From the NCBI GenBank assembly GCA_965216905.1, contig OZ244213.1, forward strand, positions 1,364,001-1,428,000: 64,000 nucleotides of DNA. The letters are read 5' to 3'. Both the position numbers and the translations under genes were made by a program. This DNA is from G965216905 sp965216905 (GTDB lineage Bacteria; Actinomycetota; Acidimicrobiia; Spongiisociales; ZC4RG35). The notes under the pieces are model-generated. The model ran no database searches. It saw nothing but the letters and a program-made list of their open reading frames with translations, and was not told the origin of the DNA. Of this stretch, positions 49,226-57,926 are shown one piece after another; within the stretch, counting starts at the first letter, position 1, and every line of letters begins with the position of its first letter.

Positions 49226-50287
49226 ATGACAGACAAGCGATCGATCCTGAAATGGTTGGCGGTGCTCGCCGTGGTCTCGATGGTCCTCGCGGCGTGTGGC
49301 GGCGGTGACGACGGGGCTGCCACCGATGAAGGCGGTGAGACCGACGCGGCGGCCGACGCGGGTGCCGACGCCGGCGGTGACGACGGGAGCGGCGACGGGC
49401 AGACCTTCGAGGTCTATGCGCTCTTGCCGCAAGGCAACGACCAGCCCTACGGCACGACGTACCTGCCGCCGATGAATGAGTTCGCCGACGAGTTGGGCAT
49501 CAACCTGACCGTCACCAACTCCCAGTACGACGCGGACAAGCAGGCCAGCGAATGTGAGGTCGCCGTGGCCGCCAACCCCGACCTGATCATCCTGTGGCCG
49601 GCAGTCGCCGACACGGTGCGGCCGTGTCTGGAGGCCGCCGCCGCAGCCGACATCCCGGTGACGGTCACCAACTCGGATGTTCTGGCGGAGGATGCCGAGC
49701 TCACCCGGGCCTACTCGGGTCCCGATACGTACGGTCAGGGCGCGGCCTCGGCCGAGCTGATGTGTGAGTTCGCCGCCGGAGAAGAGATCGGCATCATCAT
49801 GGTGAACGGTCTGACCGGCAACACCACGGCGATCGATCGCGAGAACGGTTTCGAGGAGACGATCAACGAGCAGTGCCCGAACGTCACGATCCTCGCCCGC
49901 CAGCCCGGCAACTGGAACAAGGACGAATCGCAGATCGCCGCCTCGGAGATGATCACGGCGGTGGGCGCCGAGAACATCCAGGGCGTCTATGCGGCCGACG
50001 ACACCATGGTCGCCGGCGTGATCGACGCACTGAAGGCCCGCGACATCGATCCGGCATCGCTCATCATCACGTCGATCGGGAACACCTTCCTGGGCAACCC
50101 ACTCGTGATCTCCGGAGAGCTGGACGGGACCGTGTTCCAGTCGTCCTCCTGGGACGGTGAGCACGCGGTCACGGTCGCGCATCGGGTGTTGACCGAAGAT
50201 CCGTCCGAGCGCATCGTCGAGTTCATGCCGTCCGTCAAGGTGACCTCCGAGAACGCGGAGGACCCGGCGGTGGCACCCGAGTGGTAA
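49226..50287 (+). CDS. Sugar-type ABC importer substrate-binding lipoprotein
   Basis: This 353-residue lipoprotein has lipobox VLAAC (Cys24), an acidic linker, and a periplasmic-binding-protein fold of the Peripla_BP_4 type (TVTNSQYDADKQASECEVAV, NPDLIILWPAVADTVRPCLE, IQGVYAADDTMVAGVIDALK). It would capture the solute outside the membrane and deliver it to the two permeases. The start ATG 49226 follows AGGAG. An 11-bp hairpin follows its stop, which may set higher expression than the downstream genes. Confidence 0.92.
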   Translation: MTDKRSILKWLAVLAVVSMVLAACGGGDDGAATDEGGETDAAADAGADAGGDDGSGDGQTFEVYALLPQGNDQPYGTTYLPPMNEFADELGINLTVTNSQYDADKQASECEVAVAANPDLIILWPAVADTVRPCLEAAAAADIPVTVTNSDVLAEDAELTRAYSGPDTYGQGAASAELMCEFAAGEEIGIIMVNGLTGNTTAIDRENGFEETINEQCPNVTILARQPGNWNKDESQIAASEMITAVGAENIQGVYAADDTMVAGVIDALKARDIDPASLIITSIGNTFLGNPLVISGELDGTVFQSSSWDGEHAVTVAHRVLTEDPSERIVEFMPSVKVTSENAEDPAVAPEW

Positions 50288-50313
50288 ACGCTCTTCGCAA
50301 TACCGAGTACAGC

Positions 50314-50341
50314 GAGCCGGGTGGGTCATACCACCCGGCTC
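50314..50341 (+). terminator. Hairpin after the substrate-binding protein gene
   Basis: GAGCCGGGTGG-gtcata-CCACCCGGCTC (11-bp stem, 6-nt loop) lies 27 bases after the stop codon of the binding-protein gene. It may be a partial terminator, or a stabilising structure for the upstream mRNA within the operon. Confidence 0.7.
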
Positions 50342-50426
50342 CCGCGCGTGCGGGAACCGTTCGAAGGTGCGGAGTGTGTCTTGTGTGCGTGGTGACGATT
50401 CGAGCCCATGGCGGCATGACGTCGTC

Positions 50427-51296
50427 ATGATCCGCGTCGGCTTCGCCGGTCTGGGACGGATGGGCATCCCGATGGCGACCAACATCGTCGACGCGGGCTT
50501 CGAGCTCGGCGTCTGGAATCGAACAGGGTCGAAGGCGCACGCTCTCGCCGCCCAACTCGAAGCTGCGGTTCATCGGTCGCCGCGGGAACTGGCCGAAGCA
50601 ACCGACGTCGTGCTGACGATGCTGGCGAGCGACGCCGCCTCGGAGGAGGTTCACCGAGGCCGGGACGGACTGTTTGCGGCCGTCGGCGGTGCTTCCGTCT
50701 TTCTCGTGATGGGCACGCACAGCCCCCGGCACATCGCGGCACTGGCCCGAGACGCCGGGGACCGGCTCGTGGTCGACGCACCCGTGTCCGGCTCGACCGA
50801 CGCGGCAACCGCCGGCCGGCTGATGATCATGATCGGTGCCGAGCCTGACGCGATCGCTTCGGCAGTGCCCGTCCTCGAGACGGTCGGGTCCGACCTGCTG
50901 TGGTTCGGTGTTCGCGGTGCCGCCACCACCATGAAGCTGGCGGTCAACCTGCTGATCCACGGACTCAACCAATCGGTGGCGGAGTCGCTCGCGCTGGCAC
51001 AGGCAGCCGGCATCGACCGAACGAAGGCCTTCGAGGTGTTGGAGCGATCTGCCGCAGCTGCGCCAATGCTCTCGTACCGCAAGCCACAGTATTTGCGTGA
51101 GCGGGAGAGCTCGGTTTCGTTCGCGCTCTCCCTGGCCCGAAAGGACCTCGGTCTGGCTCTCGAGGTCGCCAACAACGTCGGTGTGAGGATGCCGCAGGCC
51201 GAGGTGAACCTCCGTCAGCTCCGGGCCGCCGAGGACGCCGGCTTCGGTGAGCGCGACATGGCGGCGCTCGTCGCCTACACCGGTGGCGAAGGGTGA
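50427..51296 (+). CDS. Beta-hydroxyacid dehydrogenase family (3-hydroxyisobutyrate-dehydrogenase-like) oxidoreductase
   Basis: This 289-residue protein has the Rossmann motif VGFAGLGRMGIPMATNI. The substrate motif DAPVSGSTDAATAGRLMIMI follows, and catalytic Lys in GAATTMKLAVNLL starts the helical C-domain. It should oxidise a beta-hydroxy acid with NAD(P). Start ATG 50427 gives the exact N-terminus. It overlaps the ThuA-like gene by 4 bases, so both are coupled. Confidence 0.9.
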   Translation: MIRVGFAGLGRMGIPMATNIVDAGFELGVWNRTGSKAHALAAQLEAAVHRSPRELAEATDVVLTMLASDAASEEVHRGRDGLFAAVGGASVFLVMGTHSPRHIAALARDAGDRLVVDAPVSGSTDAATAGRLMIMIGAEPDAIASAVPVLETVGSDLLWFGVRGAATTMKLAVNLLIHGLNQSVAESLALAQAAGIDRTKAFEVLERSAAAAPMLSYRKPQYLRERESSVSFALSLARKDLGLALEVANNVGVRMPQAEVNLRQLRAAEDAGFGERDMAALVAYTGGEG

Positions 51297-52006
51297 GGGC
51301 CGCCCTCTTCGTCGGTGGCTGGAAGGGGCACGAGCCAACCGTGTTCGGTGACTGGGCGGGCGACCTGCTCGCACGTGAGGGTTTCGACGTGGACATCCAC
51401 GACTCACTCTCGCCGCTGGCGGACCCGGATTCCATGCGGGAGGTGGACCTCATCGTTCCCATCTGGTCAAGCGCCCGTTCGGCCCACCGTCCGGAGTTCG
51501 GCAACATGACCAAGGAGGAGGAGGACGGCCTCCTCGAGTTGATCGCAGCCGGTGCGGGCATCGCCGGCTGGCACGGACACATGGGAGACGCGTTCCGAGA
51601 CCGCCCGACCTATCACTTCCTCATCGGTGGCCAGTTCGTGGGACATCCGCCCGGTTGGCCGGACAACCCCGTTCCCGAAGCCGACTTCGTCGAGTACGAG
51701 GTGACCATCAGCGCTCCGCATGATCCCATCGTGCGCGGCATCCGCAGCTTCCGGGTGTTCACCGAGCAGTACTACATGCTCGTTGACCCTTCGAACGACG
51801 TGCTGGCGACGACGACCTTCTCTGGCGACCACCTGTGGTGGATCGAGGGCACCACCATGCCGGTCGTTTGGAAACGCCACTGGGACCGGGGGCGTGTGTT
51901 CTACTGCTCGGTGGGCCATCGCATCGAGGATCTCCGGGTTCCCCAGGTGACGGAGATCATGCGACGTGGCATGCGGTGGGCAGCTTCCGTGGACGACGCG
52001 AGGTGA
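51293..52006 (+). CDS. ThuA-like domain protein
   Basis: This 237-residue protein has the ThuA layout, with a class-I amidotransferase-like fold: AALFVGGWKGHEPTVF, LIVPIWSSARSAHRPEF, GAGIAGWHGHMGDAFRDRPT, FIGGQFVGHPPGWPDN and the C-terminal HWDRGRVFYCSVGHRIEDL. ThuA is linked to trehalose and related sugar use in rhizobia, and its relatives occur with sugar oxidoreductases. The exact reaction is not proven. Start GTG 51293 overlaps the previous stop (GTGA). Confidence 0.88.
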   Translation: MRAALFVGGWKGHEPTVFGDWAGDLLAREGFDVDIHDSLSPLADPDSMREVDLIVPIWSSARSAHRPEFGNMTKEEEDGLLELIAAGAGIAGWHGHMGDAFRDRPTYHFLIGGQFVGHPPGWPDNPVPEADFVEYEVTISAPHDPIVRGIRSFRVFTEQYYMLVDPSNDVLATTTFSGDHLWWIEGTTMPVVWKRHWDRGRVFYCSVGHRIEDLRVPQVTEIMRRGMRWAASVDDAR

Positions 52007-52010
52007 GATC

Positions 52011-54659
52011 GTGATCGGCACGACCCGAACGGGCATCGACGAGGCGGTCCGACGATTTGCCGAAACCCTCGCTCCTGAATCCTCCCGCATCACCGTCGCA
52101 GAATCGCTGGTGGTGTGGCTGCGGCGCGCGGCTCACGTGACCCGATTCGAGGAAGGTGACGTGGTCATGGAACACCACGCTGTCGCCGACAGCCTTCACT
52201 TCCTCGCTGAGGGAGACCTGCACTACCGGCACATCGTCGGCGAACCCGACCGGGGGGAGCGTATCTCGTACGACCGGATGCCCTTCATGCCGGTCGGGTG
52301 GAGCAGTCTCGACTTCCATCGGTATCGCGCCACGGCCATTGCCCAGAGCGACGGCCGGCTCCTCTCGGTGCCTCTCACCGAAGTTCGCCAGATTGCGACC
52401 GAGGATCCGAGGGTCTGGGTCGCGATATCAGACTTCGTGCTCCGCACCGCCGTGCAGTTGCTGTGGGAGGCACGAGGGCGGCGAACCCCGGACTCCGCCG
52501 TGGGCTCCCCACCCGATCACCAAGTCGCGTCCGGCGAATCCGAGCCGACGGTTCATGGCATGTATCGCCAGTCACCCGGATTCGCGAGGCTGTCAGCGGA
52601 CTGCCGACGCTGGCTGGTCGACCACACCGTCGTGTATCGCCTGGCAGCAGGAAACCAACCCCTCCGTGAGGGAGTGACCGCCGAAGGACTGTGGCTGCTG
52701 CACGAGGGGCGGGTGGCGCTGACCTCTCGGATCGCAACGGAATCAGGCGACCAGGGGGCGGTCCGGCACTCGGTCCTTCCCGGTGCGCTGTTGTCCTTGT
52801 CCAGCTTCGGGGCCGCGCTGCCTGCGCCGTACGGGATCGAACCGACCAGGAAGTCGACCCTTGCCTTCGTGCCGAGGTCGGCTTTGGCCGAGCTGATCGA
52901 GTCGGAGCCTCGCTGGGCGGTCGAGATCATCGGGCAGCAGCTTCGGCAGCTGCGGAGTTATCTCGTATCGACCCGGGTGCAACTCGGCGGTGTGCCGGAC
53001 GACGGTGGCGTGCAAGTGCTGCGCGACCTCGTCGAGGACGGCATGCCCGCCCTCCCGGTCGGCTCGGCCCTGTTCGGCGTCCCCACCCTGCTCCAGGACA
53101 AACGCACCCGCGAGCAGGGGTTCCGCGTCCTCTACCGGTCCCTCCTCGCCGGAACGGAAGGGGAACGTGCCGTGGCCGAGCCGGCGCTCGACCGGCTCTC
53201 CGACTTCGAGAGAGGTCACCGCTTCTCCCAGGGGATGCTCGCGACCTACGCGGCCGTCGTCCGGAACCGCCATCTCCCTCCAGTCGAGCTGCGGAGCCTG
53301 TCGTCCCGCTACTTCCTCGACGCGCTCTCTCACGTGCCGTACGTCATGAAGGGTCTGGAGAACCTCCCGGACGATCCCAACTGCATCTTCATCTACAACC
53401 ACATGGCCTATGCCGATGATTCGATCCTCCCGAACGGGTTCCTCTTCAACCCCGACTCGCATTTCCTCAGCAGCATGATCATGGGCCCGAAGTACGGAGA
53501 CGGCATCCGGATCAGTCGCACGAATGCCGTCACGGAGTTCTGGCGGTCGGACTACTACGAACCGCAAGCCCACATCCCGGTGACGACGCCCGAGTCCGGG
53601 TGGCGGGACGAGAGCCCCGAGGAGAAGCAGCAGCGCAAGGAGCAGTTCTTCGAGGACTGTGCCGCCGTCCTGGCTGCCGGGCAACCCTTCAGCATCGCTC
53701 CGGAAGGAACGATCACCGAGGAGCACAGCGTCACCGAACGATCTCCTGCGCCGCTCAAGGCCGGCGCCTTTCTCATGAGCGGCCGCCTGCCCAGTCGCCC
53801 CCGAATCGTGCCCGTGGCCTTCGCCAACATCGACAAGCCCGCCTACGAGGCCGTCTTCTCCTGTGTGATCAAACCCGGATTCCACATCGAAGAGCGCGGC
53901 GTCGATGTGAACGACCGGGCCGAGCTTGCCCAGTTCCTCGAGTCGTACCGCATCGAGTTTCGCGGCCACGTCGAGGAGGCCATCGATTTGGTGCGACAGC
54001 TCGAATCACCGGGATTCGATTCGACCGGGCTGGTCACCAACCTGGGTGACGTGGACTCCGTCCACCGGGAGTTCGAGCAGGACGTCCGAGCCCTCGAGGT
54101 CCGGGCGACGCCGCTGACGAGCGACCGGGGTTCGACCGTGTTCTACGGTTCCACCACCTTCAGTCGCTGGACGGGTGCTGCCGCCGACGTCGCCGATCCT
54201 CGGGTGGCGAATCTCGGTTTCGCCGCCGCCACCCTCGAGGCGGGTCGTCGCTATCTCGAGCGCCTCGTGGTTCCGTACCAGCCGGCGAGATTGGTGGTGT
54301 GTCTCGGGGAGTCCGACCTCGATCGGGGGGCTCCTGCCGCGCTCGTTGTTCGCGGGTTCGAGCGGTTCGCACGGATGGTGCAAGAGGCGCTCCCGCATAC
54401 GCCATGCTGGTTCGTTTCCATCAAGCCCGTTCCTGGACCAGAGGATCTCCTGGCCGAGATCCGGCAGGCCAACGCCCGGATCGCAGCAGCGATCGAGGAT
54501 CGCGCGGAATGGCGGTTCGTGGATTGGTATCGGACGATGGTCGATGAGGAGGGTCGCCCGAAGACCGGACTCTTCACGCCGGACCAGAACCACGTGGACG
54601 TCTCGGGCTATGCCCTCCTCGCCGGGCTGTTGCGTGGGGAGTTCGCTGTCACCGAATGA
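52011..54659 (+). CDS. Fusion protein: two cNMP-binding-like domains, PlsC-type acyltransferase, SGNH-hydrolase-like domain
   Basis: This protein has 882 residues. Two cNMP-binding-like beta-barrels occupy about 40-165 (VTRFEEGDVVMEHHAVADSL) and 190-330 (YRLAAGNQPLREGVTAEGLW). Their phosphate cassettes are not classical. A phospholipid/glycerol acyltransferase domain (about 430-650) has HxxxxD at His464-Asp469 (YNHMAYADDS), FSIAPEGT with Glu565, and APLKAGAFLMS. The C-terminal SGNH-like domain (about 690-880) has Ser714 (FYGSTTF), LGESD in place of GxND, and Asp858-x2-His861 (DQNHVD). GTG 52011 follows AGGTGAG 4 bases after the ThuA-like gene. It may sense a nucleotide or ligand and remodel a lipid or acyl ester. 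Confidence 0.82.
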   Translation: MIGTTRTGIDEAVRRFAETLAPESSRITVAESLVVWLRRAAHVTRFEEGDVVMEHHAVADSLHFLAEGDLHYRHIVGEPDRGERISYDRMPFMPVGWSSLDFHRYRATAIAQSDGRLLSVPLTEVRQIATEDPRVWVAISDFVLRTAVQLLWEARGRRTPDSAVGSPPDHQVASGESEPTVHGMYRQSPGFARLSADCRRWLVDHTVVYRLAAGNQPLREGVTAEGLWLLHEGRVALTSRIATESGDQGAVRHSVLPGALLSLSSFGAALPAPYGIEPTRKSTLAFVPRSALAELIESEPRWAVEIIGQQLRQLRSYLVSTRVQLGGVPDDGGVQVLRDLVEDGMPALPVGSALFGVPTLLQDKRTREQGFRVLYRSLLAGTEGERAVAEPALDRLSDFERGHRFSQGMLATYAAVVRNRHLPPVELRSLSSRYFLDALSHVPYVMKGLENLPDDPNCIFIYNHMAYADDSILPNGFLFNPDSHFLSSMIMGPKYGDGIRISRTNAVTEFWRSDYYEPQAHIPVTTPESGWRDESPEEKQQRKEQFFEDCAAVLAAGQPFSIAPEGTITEEHSVTERSPAPLKAGAFLMSGRLPSRPRIVPVAFANIDKPAYEAVFSCVIKPGFHIEERGVDVNDRAELAQFLESYRIEFRGHVEEAIDLVRQLESPGFDSTGLVTNLGDVDSVHREFEQDVRALEVRATPLTSDRGSTVFYGSTTFSRWTGAAADVADPRVANLGFAAATLEAGRRYLERLVVPYQPARLVVCLGESDLDRGAPAALVVRGFERFARMVQEALPHTPCWFVSIKPVPGPEDLLAEIRQANARIAAAIEDRAEWRFVDWYRTMVDEEGRPKTGLFTPDQNHVDVSGYALLAGLLRGEFAVTE

Positions 54660-54665
54660 CAGCGT

Positions 54666-55592
54666 TCATCGGTTCGGGTGGATGCGAACCACGCGGTCAT
54701 CGGCCGCAGCCGTTTCCGGTGCGAAGCCGAACTGGCTGTCGACGGCCAGCAGTCGCCCGTTGAACAGTGCCGCGGTGGTGAGCGTGCGGTCGGACGGAGT
54801 CTCGATCACGTCGTCCAGTGTCGCCGACTCGAACGACCCATCCAATCGGAAGAGGCTGATCTGGCGCAGGAAGTTCTGGACGACCCACAGCCGGTGTCCT
54901 CGCAGCACGATGCCGTCGGCATTCGGGATGGCGGCGCCGCCCAAGTCCACCTCCACGATCTCGCCGCCGGCAATCTCGACCCGCCAGAGCTGACCGGTGG
55001 TGCCCTGGCTGAGGAGGAGGAACCGGCCGTCCGGTGTAGCGACGATTCCGCCGACATCGAAGTCGGTCGTCGGTGGGGTGTATCCGATGTCGTCGGAGAG
55101 GTCGAGGAACGGCTCGATCGACCAGCCGGCCGCGCCGTCTTCGGTCACCTGCCACAGGATCGGAATCGAGGAATCGGTCACGTAGACGGTCCCATCAGGC
55201 CCCACCCAGACATCGTTCAGGAAGGAACCCGCCGAACCGTTCGACACGGTTGCGATCGGGGAGCCGGATCTGTCGAAGATCCGAACTGTTCCGGTCGGAC
55301 CGCCGGCCACGTACACGTTTCCGAAGCGGTCGACGTCGATCCCTCGTCCGGTGGTCCCTTCGCCATCGACCCAACGGGTCAGGTCGTCCGATTGGAAGGT
55401 GCCGCGATAGATGTCTCCGCCATCGTTGACGCCCGAGACGTAGAAGACTCGGCCGATCCGGTCGACGCCGATGCCCTCGAGGAGGACACCCGGGTCGGGC
55501 AGGTCATATCCGGGATCATCGTGAGCCGCGGCGGGCAGGGCCGTCAGCGCCACCAGGACTGCCACCACACCGACAAGCGTTCGACGAGCCAC
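54666..55592 (-). CDS. Secreted NHL/SMP-30-like beta-propeller protein
   Basis: This 308-residue exported protein has signal LVGVVAVLVALTALPAAA. The mature part shows repeated propeller strands such as GIDVDRFGNVYVAGG, DVWVGPDGTVYVTDSS and GIVATPDGRFLLL, spaced about 45-50 residues apart as in NHL or SGL (SMP-30) propellers. No metal-site residues of gluconolactonases can be confirmed. It converges with the acyltransferase-fusion gene (6 bases apart). The start ATG 55592 is clear. Confidence 0.85.
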   Translation of the reverse strand: MARRTLVGVVAVLVALTALPAAAHDDPGYDLPDPGVLLEGIGVDRIGRVFYVSGVNDGGDIYRGTFQSDDLTRWVDGEGTTGRGIDVDRFGNVYVAGGPTGTVRIFDRSGSPIATVSNGSAGSFLNDVWVGPDGTVYVTDSSIPILWQVTEDGAAGWSIEPFLDLSDDIGYTPPTTDFDVGGIVATPDGRFLLLSQGTTGQLWRVEIAGGEIVEVDLGGAAIPNADGIVLRGHRLWVVQNFLRQISLFRLDGSFESATLDDVIETPSDRTLTTAALFNGRLLAVDSQFGFAPETAAADDRVVRIHPNR

Positions 55593-55709
55593 ATTCTCTC
55601 CTTTCGGCGTCGCACACTCCTACGTTGCGTCGCCGTGGTTCGGTTCGCGCCGTTTGGGCTGAAGCTGCCGGTGAGATACCGCCGCAGCGACATCGCCTTG
55701 CGCGAACGC

Positions 55710-56114
55710 TCAGCCCTGGAGGGGAAGACCCTCCTCCGACCAGGCGAGGATTCCACCCTCCAGCAGGGACACGTCGGTGAATCCGAGATCCTCGAACATC
55801 GGCCCGGCCTGGCTCGATCGGTTGCCGGACCGGCAGTACACGAGGTAGGTGGCTTCGCGATCCAGCTCGGCGATCGCATCCCGGAATCCGGGGTCGTAGA
55901 AATCGATGTTCACCGCACCGGGAAGGGTTCCTTCGGCCACCTCCTCGGGGGTGCGAATGTCGAGGACGACCGTCGCCGGCTCGTTCTCGAGCACGGTGGC
56001 CGCCTCGGACGGTCCGGCATCGACGACGCCGACGGCGGTGGCCGAGTCGCCACAGGCGACGATCGACGTGGCCAGCCAGACCAACATGACAAGGGAGAGA
56101 TGCTTCGCCCGCAT
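55710..56114 (-). CDS. Rhodanese-domain lipoprotein
   Basis: This 134-residue protein has a lipoprotein signal (LSLVMLVWLATSIVAC, Cys21). A single rhodanese domain follows, with VVLDIRTPEEVAEGTLPGAV and the active-site loop LVYCRSGNRSSQA (Cys nucleophile). It should transfer sulfur or sense redox state on the outer face of the membrane. ATG 56114 is directly after GGAGG, too close for ideal spacing; ATG 56165 is an alternative that would lengthen the n-region. Confidence 0.85.
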   Translation of the reverse strand: MRAKHLSLVMLVWLATSIVACGDSATAVGVVDAGPSEAATVLENEPATVVLDIRTPEEVAEGTLPGAVNIDFYDPGFRDAIAELDREATYLVYCRSGNRSSQAGPMFEDLGFTDVSLLEGGILAWSEEGLPLQG

Positions 56115-56175
56115 CCTCCGGAGTATCGCAGAACCCCCGACGAGGCCCACTTCAGGCGAAGGCACGGGGCTTCAC

Positions 56176-57270
56176 TCACAGGAATGGCAGCGTGGTGATC
56201 GTCGCCGGTGCTCCGTTGGCCTCCACCGTCCGCTCCTCTTCGACGACCGTCCGCTCGATCTGTGCCAATCCGATCACCGCGTCCAACCGGGGCGATCTGA
56301 CCACTGCGACCAGCGTCCCGACCTGGCGGCCATCGACCGTGATCGCCTCTCGGTGCTCCAACGGCCACGCCCTGGTGGTGGTGTCACCGAAGCGCAGCCC
56401 CACGAACAGCCGGGCGGGACCCTCCGCGGCCACTCGGCGGAGTGCCTGCTTGCCGATGTAGTCCACTTCGGTGTCGACGTCGACGTAGCGGGCCATTCCC
56501 GCCTCGAACGGATTCGACCCCGGTGTGGTGTCGCCCCCGAACGAGAGCAGGCCGCTCTCCACCCGCTCGACATGGTTGGGAGCGCCCGGGCCGATCCCCT
56601 CCGCTTCTCCGGCGGCCATCACGATCTCCCACAGGCGGGTGCCCGCGTGCCCGTCGCGGAGAAACACCTCGACTCCACCTTGCCTGCTCCAACCCGAGCG
56701 GCACACCACCACGGGGATGCCCTCGATTTCGGCCTCGAAGAACCGGAAGAAACCCAGATCGTGGACCTCTGGTCCGAACACGCTCGCCGCCACGGTCATG
56801 GCCTTCGGGCCTTGAATCGCCAGCGGCGAGACGTCCGGCTCGGAAACCTCGACGTCGTACCCACCCTCGGCGGCCACCGCTCGCACCCACAGCAGCATGT
56901 CGGCGTCGGCGAGGGAGAACCACCAGCGATCGGGCAGGCGGAGCAGCACCGGGTCGTTCAGCAGCGACCCGTCGTGACCGCACATCGCCACGTACCGGCC
57001 CTGCCCCACCGCCGTCGAACGCAGATCGCGCGCCGACAGATACTGGACGAGGGCGTCGGCGTCCGGTCCGGTCACCTCCACTTGGCGTTCCGCGCCGACG
57101 TCCCAGACGGCCACGCCCTCGATCAGACGGCGATACTCGCCTTCCAGGTCGCCATACGACAACGGCAGCAGCATCTTGTTGTAGACCGTGAAGTGGGAGA
57201 CCCCCGCCGTGAGGGTTGCCTCGTAGAAGGGCGACTTTCTGATCCGAGGGCTCAGAACCAGGTTCGGCAT
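56176..57270 (-). CDS. DmdA-like (DMSP demethylase-type) GcvT-family protein
   Basis: This 364-residue GcvT/aminomethyltransferase-family protein strongly resembles DmdA in motif order: VYNKMLLP, VWDVGAERQVEV, SLLNDPVLLRLPDRWWFSLA, EPDVSPLAIQGPKA, RSGWSRQGGVEVFLRD and NHVERVESGLLSFGGD. The C-terminal DVDTEVDYIGKQALRRV also fits. DmdA moves a methyl group from DMSP to tetrahydrofolate. DmdA-like clades of unclear function also exist, so the substrate is not certain. Downstream dmdBCD genes are not present. It is 61 bases upstream of the rhodanese lipoprotein gene on the same strand. Confidence 0.78.
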   Translation of the reverse strand: MPNLVLSPRIRKSPFYEATLTAGVSHFTVYNKMLLPLSYGDLEGEYRRLIEGVAVWDVGAERQVEVTGPDADALVQYLSARDLRSTAVGQGRYVAMCGHDGSLLNDPVLLRLPDRWWFSLADADMLLWVRAVAAEGGYDVEVSEPDVSPLAIQGPKAMTVAASVFGPEVHDLGFFRFFEAEIEGIPVVVCRSGWSRQGGVEVFLRDGHAGTRLWEIVMAAGEAEGIGPGAPNHVERVESGLLSFGGDTTPGSNPFEAGMARYVDVDTEVDYIGKQALRRVAAEGPARLFVGLRFGDTTTRAWPLEHREAITVDGRQVGTLVAVVRSPRLDAVIGLAQIERTVVEEERTVEANGAPATITTLPFL

Positions 57271-57279
57271 TCGCCGACG

Positions 57280-57828
57280 CTACCCGGTCGAACGCCTCGC
57301 TATCCGCCGGGATGGCTCGCCGGCGTCTCGCCCCCAGCCGGCATGGGTCGACGGCACCCGGTTGCGAAGGGGCGGCATCACCCCGCGTGCTCGCCACACG
57401 AGCGCGGCGGCCACGACCGCCGCCGCGACGAGCACGGGTAGTGGGGCGCTGGTCGTCGGTGCCGGGAGCACCGTCAGCGTTCCCAGATCGTGGTCGGCAA
57501 ACCACCCCTGGTCCACCCTCCACTGCCAGGCACCGTCGGACGGCACGGCGACAACCGCCCGATACCGGCCCGGTTCGCCGAGCGACTCCCCTTCGAACCG
57601 AAGCGTCTCGCCGGCTCGGGTCACCACGATGGCGGAGTCTTCGACGTCGACCGGCGTCTTGCCGTGTTGGAGGATCGTGTAGGTGACGTCGTAGGCGGCG
57701 CCCGCCCGGACTTCGGTCGGAGGGTCGTCCAACATGGAGACGGCCCATCCACCGGCGGAGGCCGGGGTGCCGATACCGAGGAGGGCGGCGGTGGCGGTGA
57801 GTGCGATCATCGTGCGAAGCCTCTTCAT
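57280..57828 (-). CDS. Secreted/membrane protein with a beta-sandwich domain (FixH/YtkA-like)
   Basis: The protein has 182 residues: signal peptide (MIALTATAALLGIGTPASA), one beta-sandwich domain (VRAGAAYDVTYTILQHGKTP, FEGESLGEPGRYRAVVAVPS) and a C-terminal transmembrane helix (LPVLVAAAVVAAALVW) with a basic tail. The beta domain resembles FixH/YtkA-like or copper-resistance-type folds, but no metal motif is seen. ATG 57828 after GGAGACGAC was chosen. It is divergent from the ECF sigma factor (98 bases between starts). Confidence 0.72.
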   Translation of the reverse strand: MKRLRTMIALTATAALLGIGTPASAGGWAVSMLDDPPTEVRAGAAYDVTYTILQHGKTPVDVEDSAIVVTRAGETLRFEGESLGEPGRYRAVVAVPSDGAWQWRVDQGWFADHDLGTLTVLPAPTTSAPLPVLVAAAVVAAALVWRARGVMPPLRNRVPSTHAGWGRDAGEPSRRIARRSTG

Positions 57829-57926
57829 GTCGTCTCCGAGGTCGGGATCGTATGGGATACACCGCCCGGCCTGGAGAGGTTCCCGTTTGCTCTTCTGGGA
57901 ACCGGAGAGGCGTAGCCGGTGTATGG

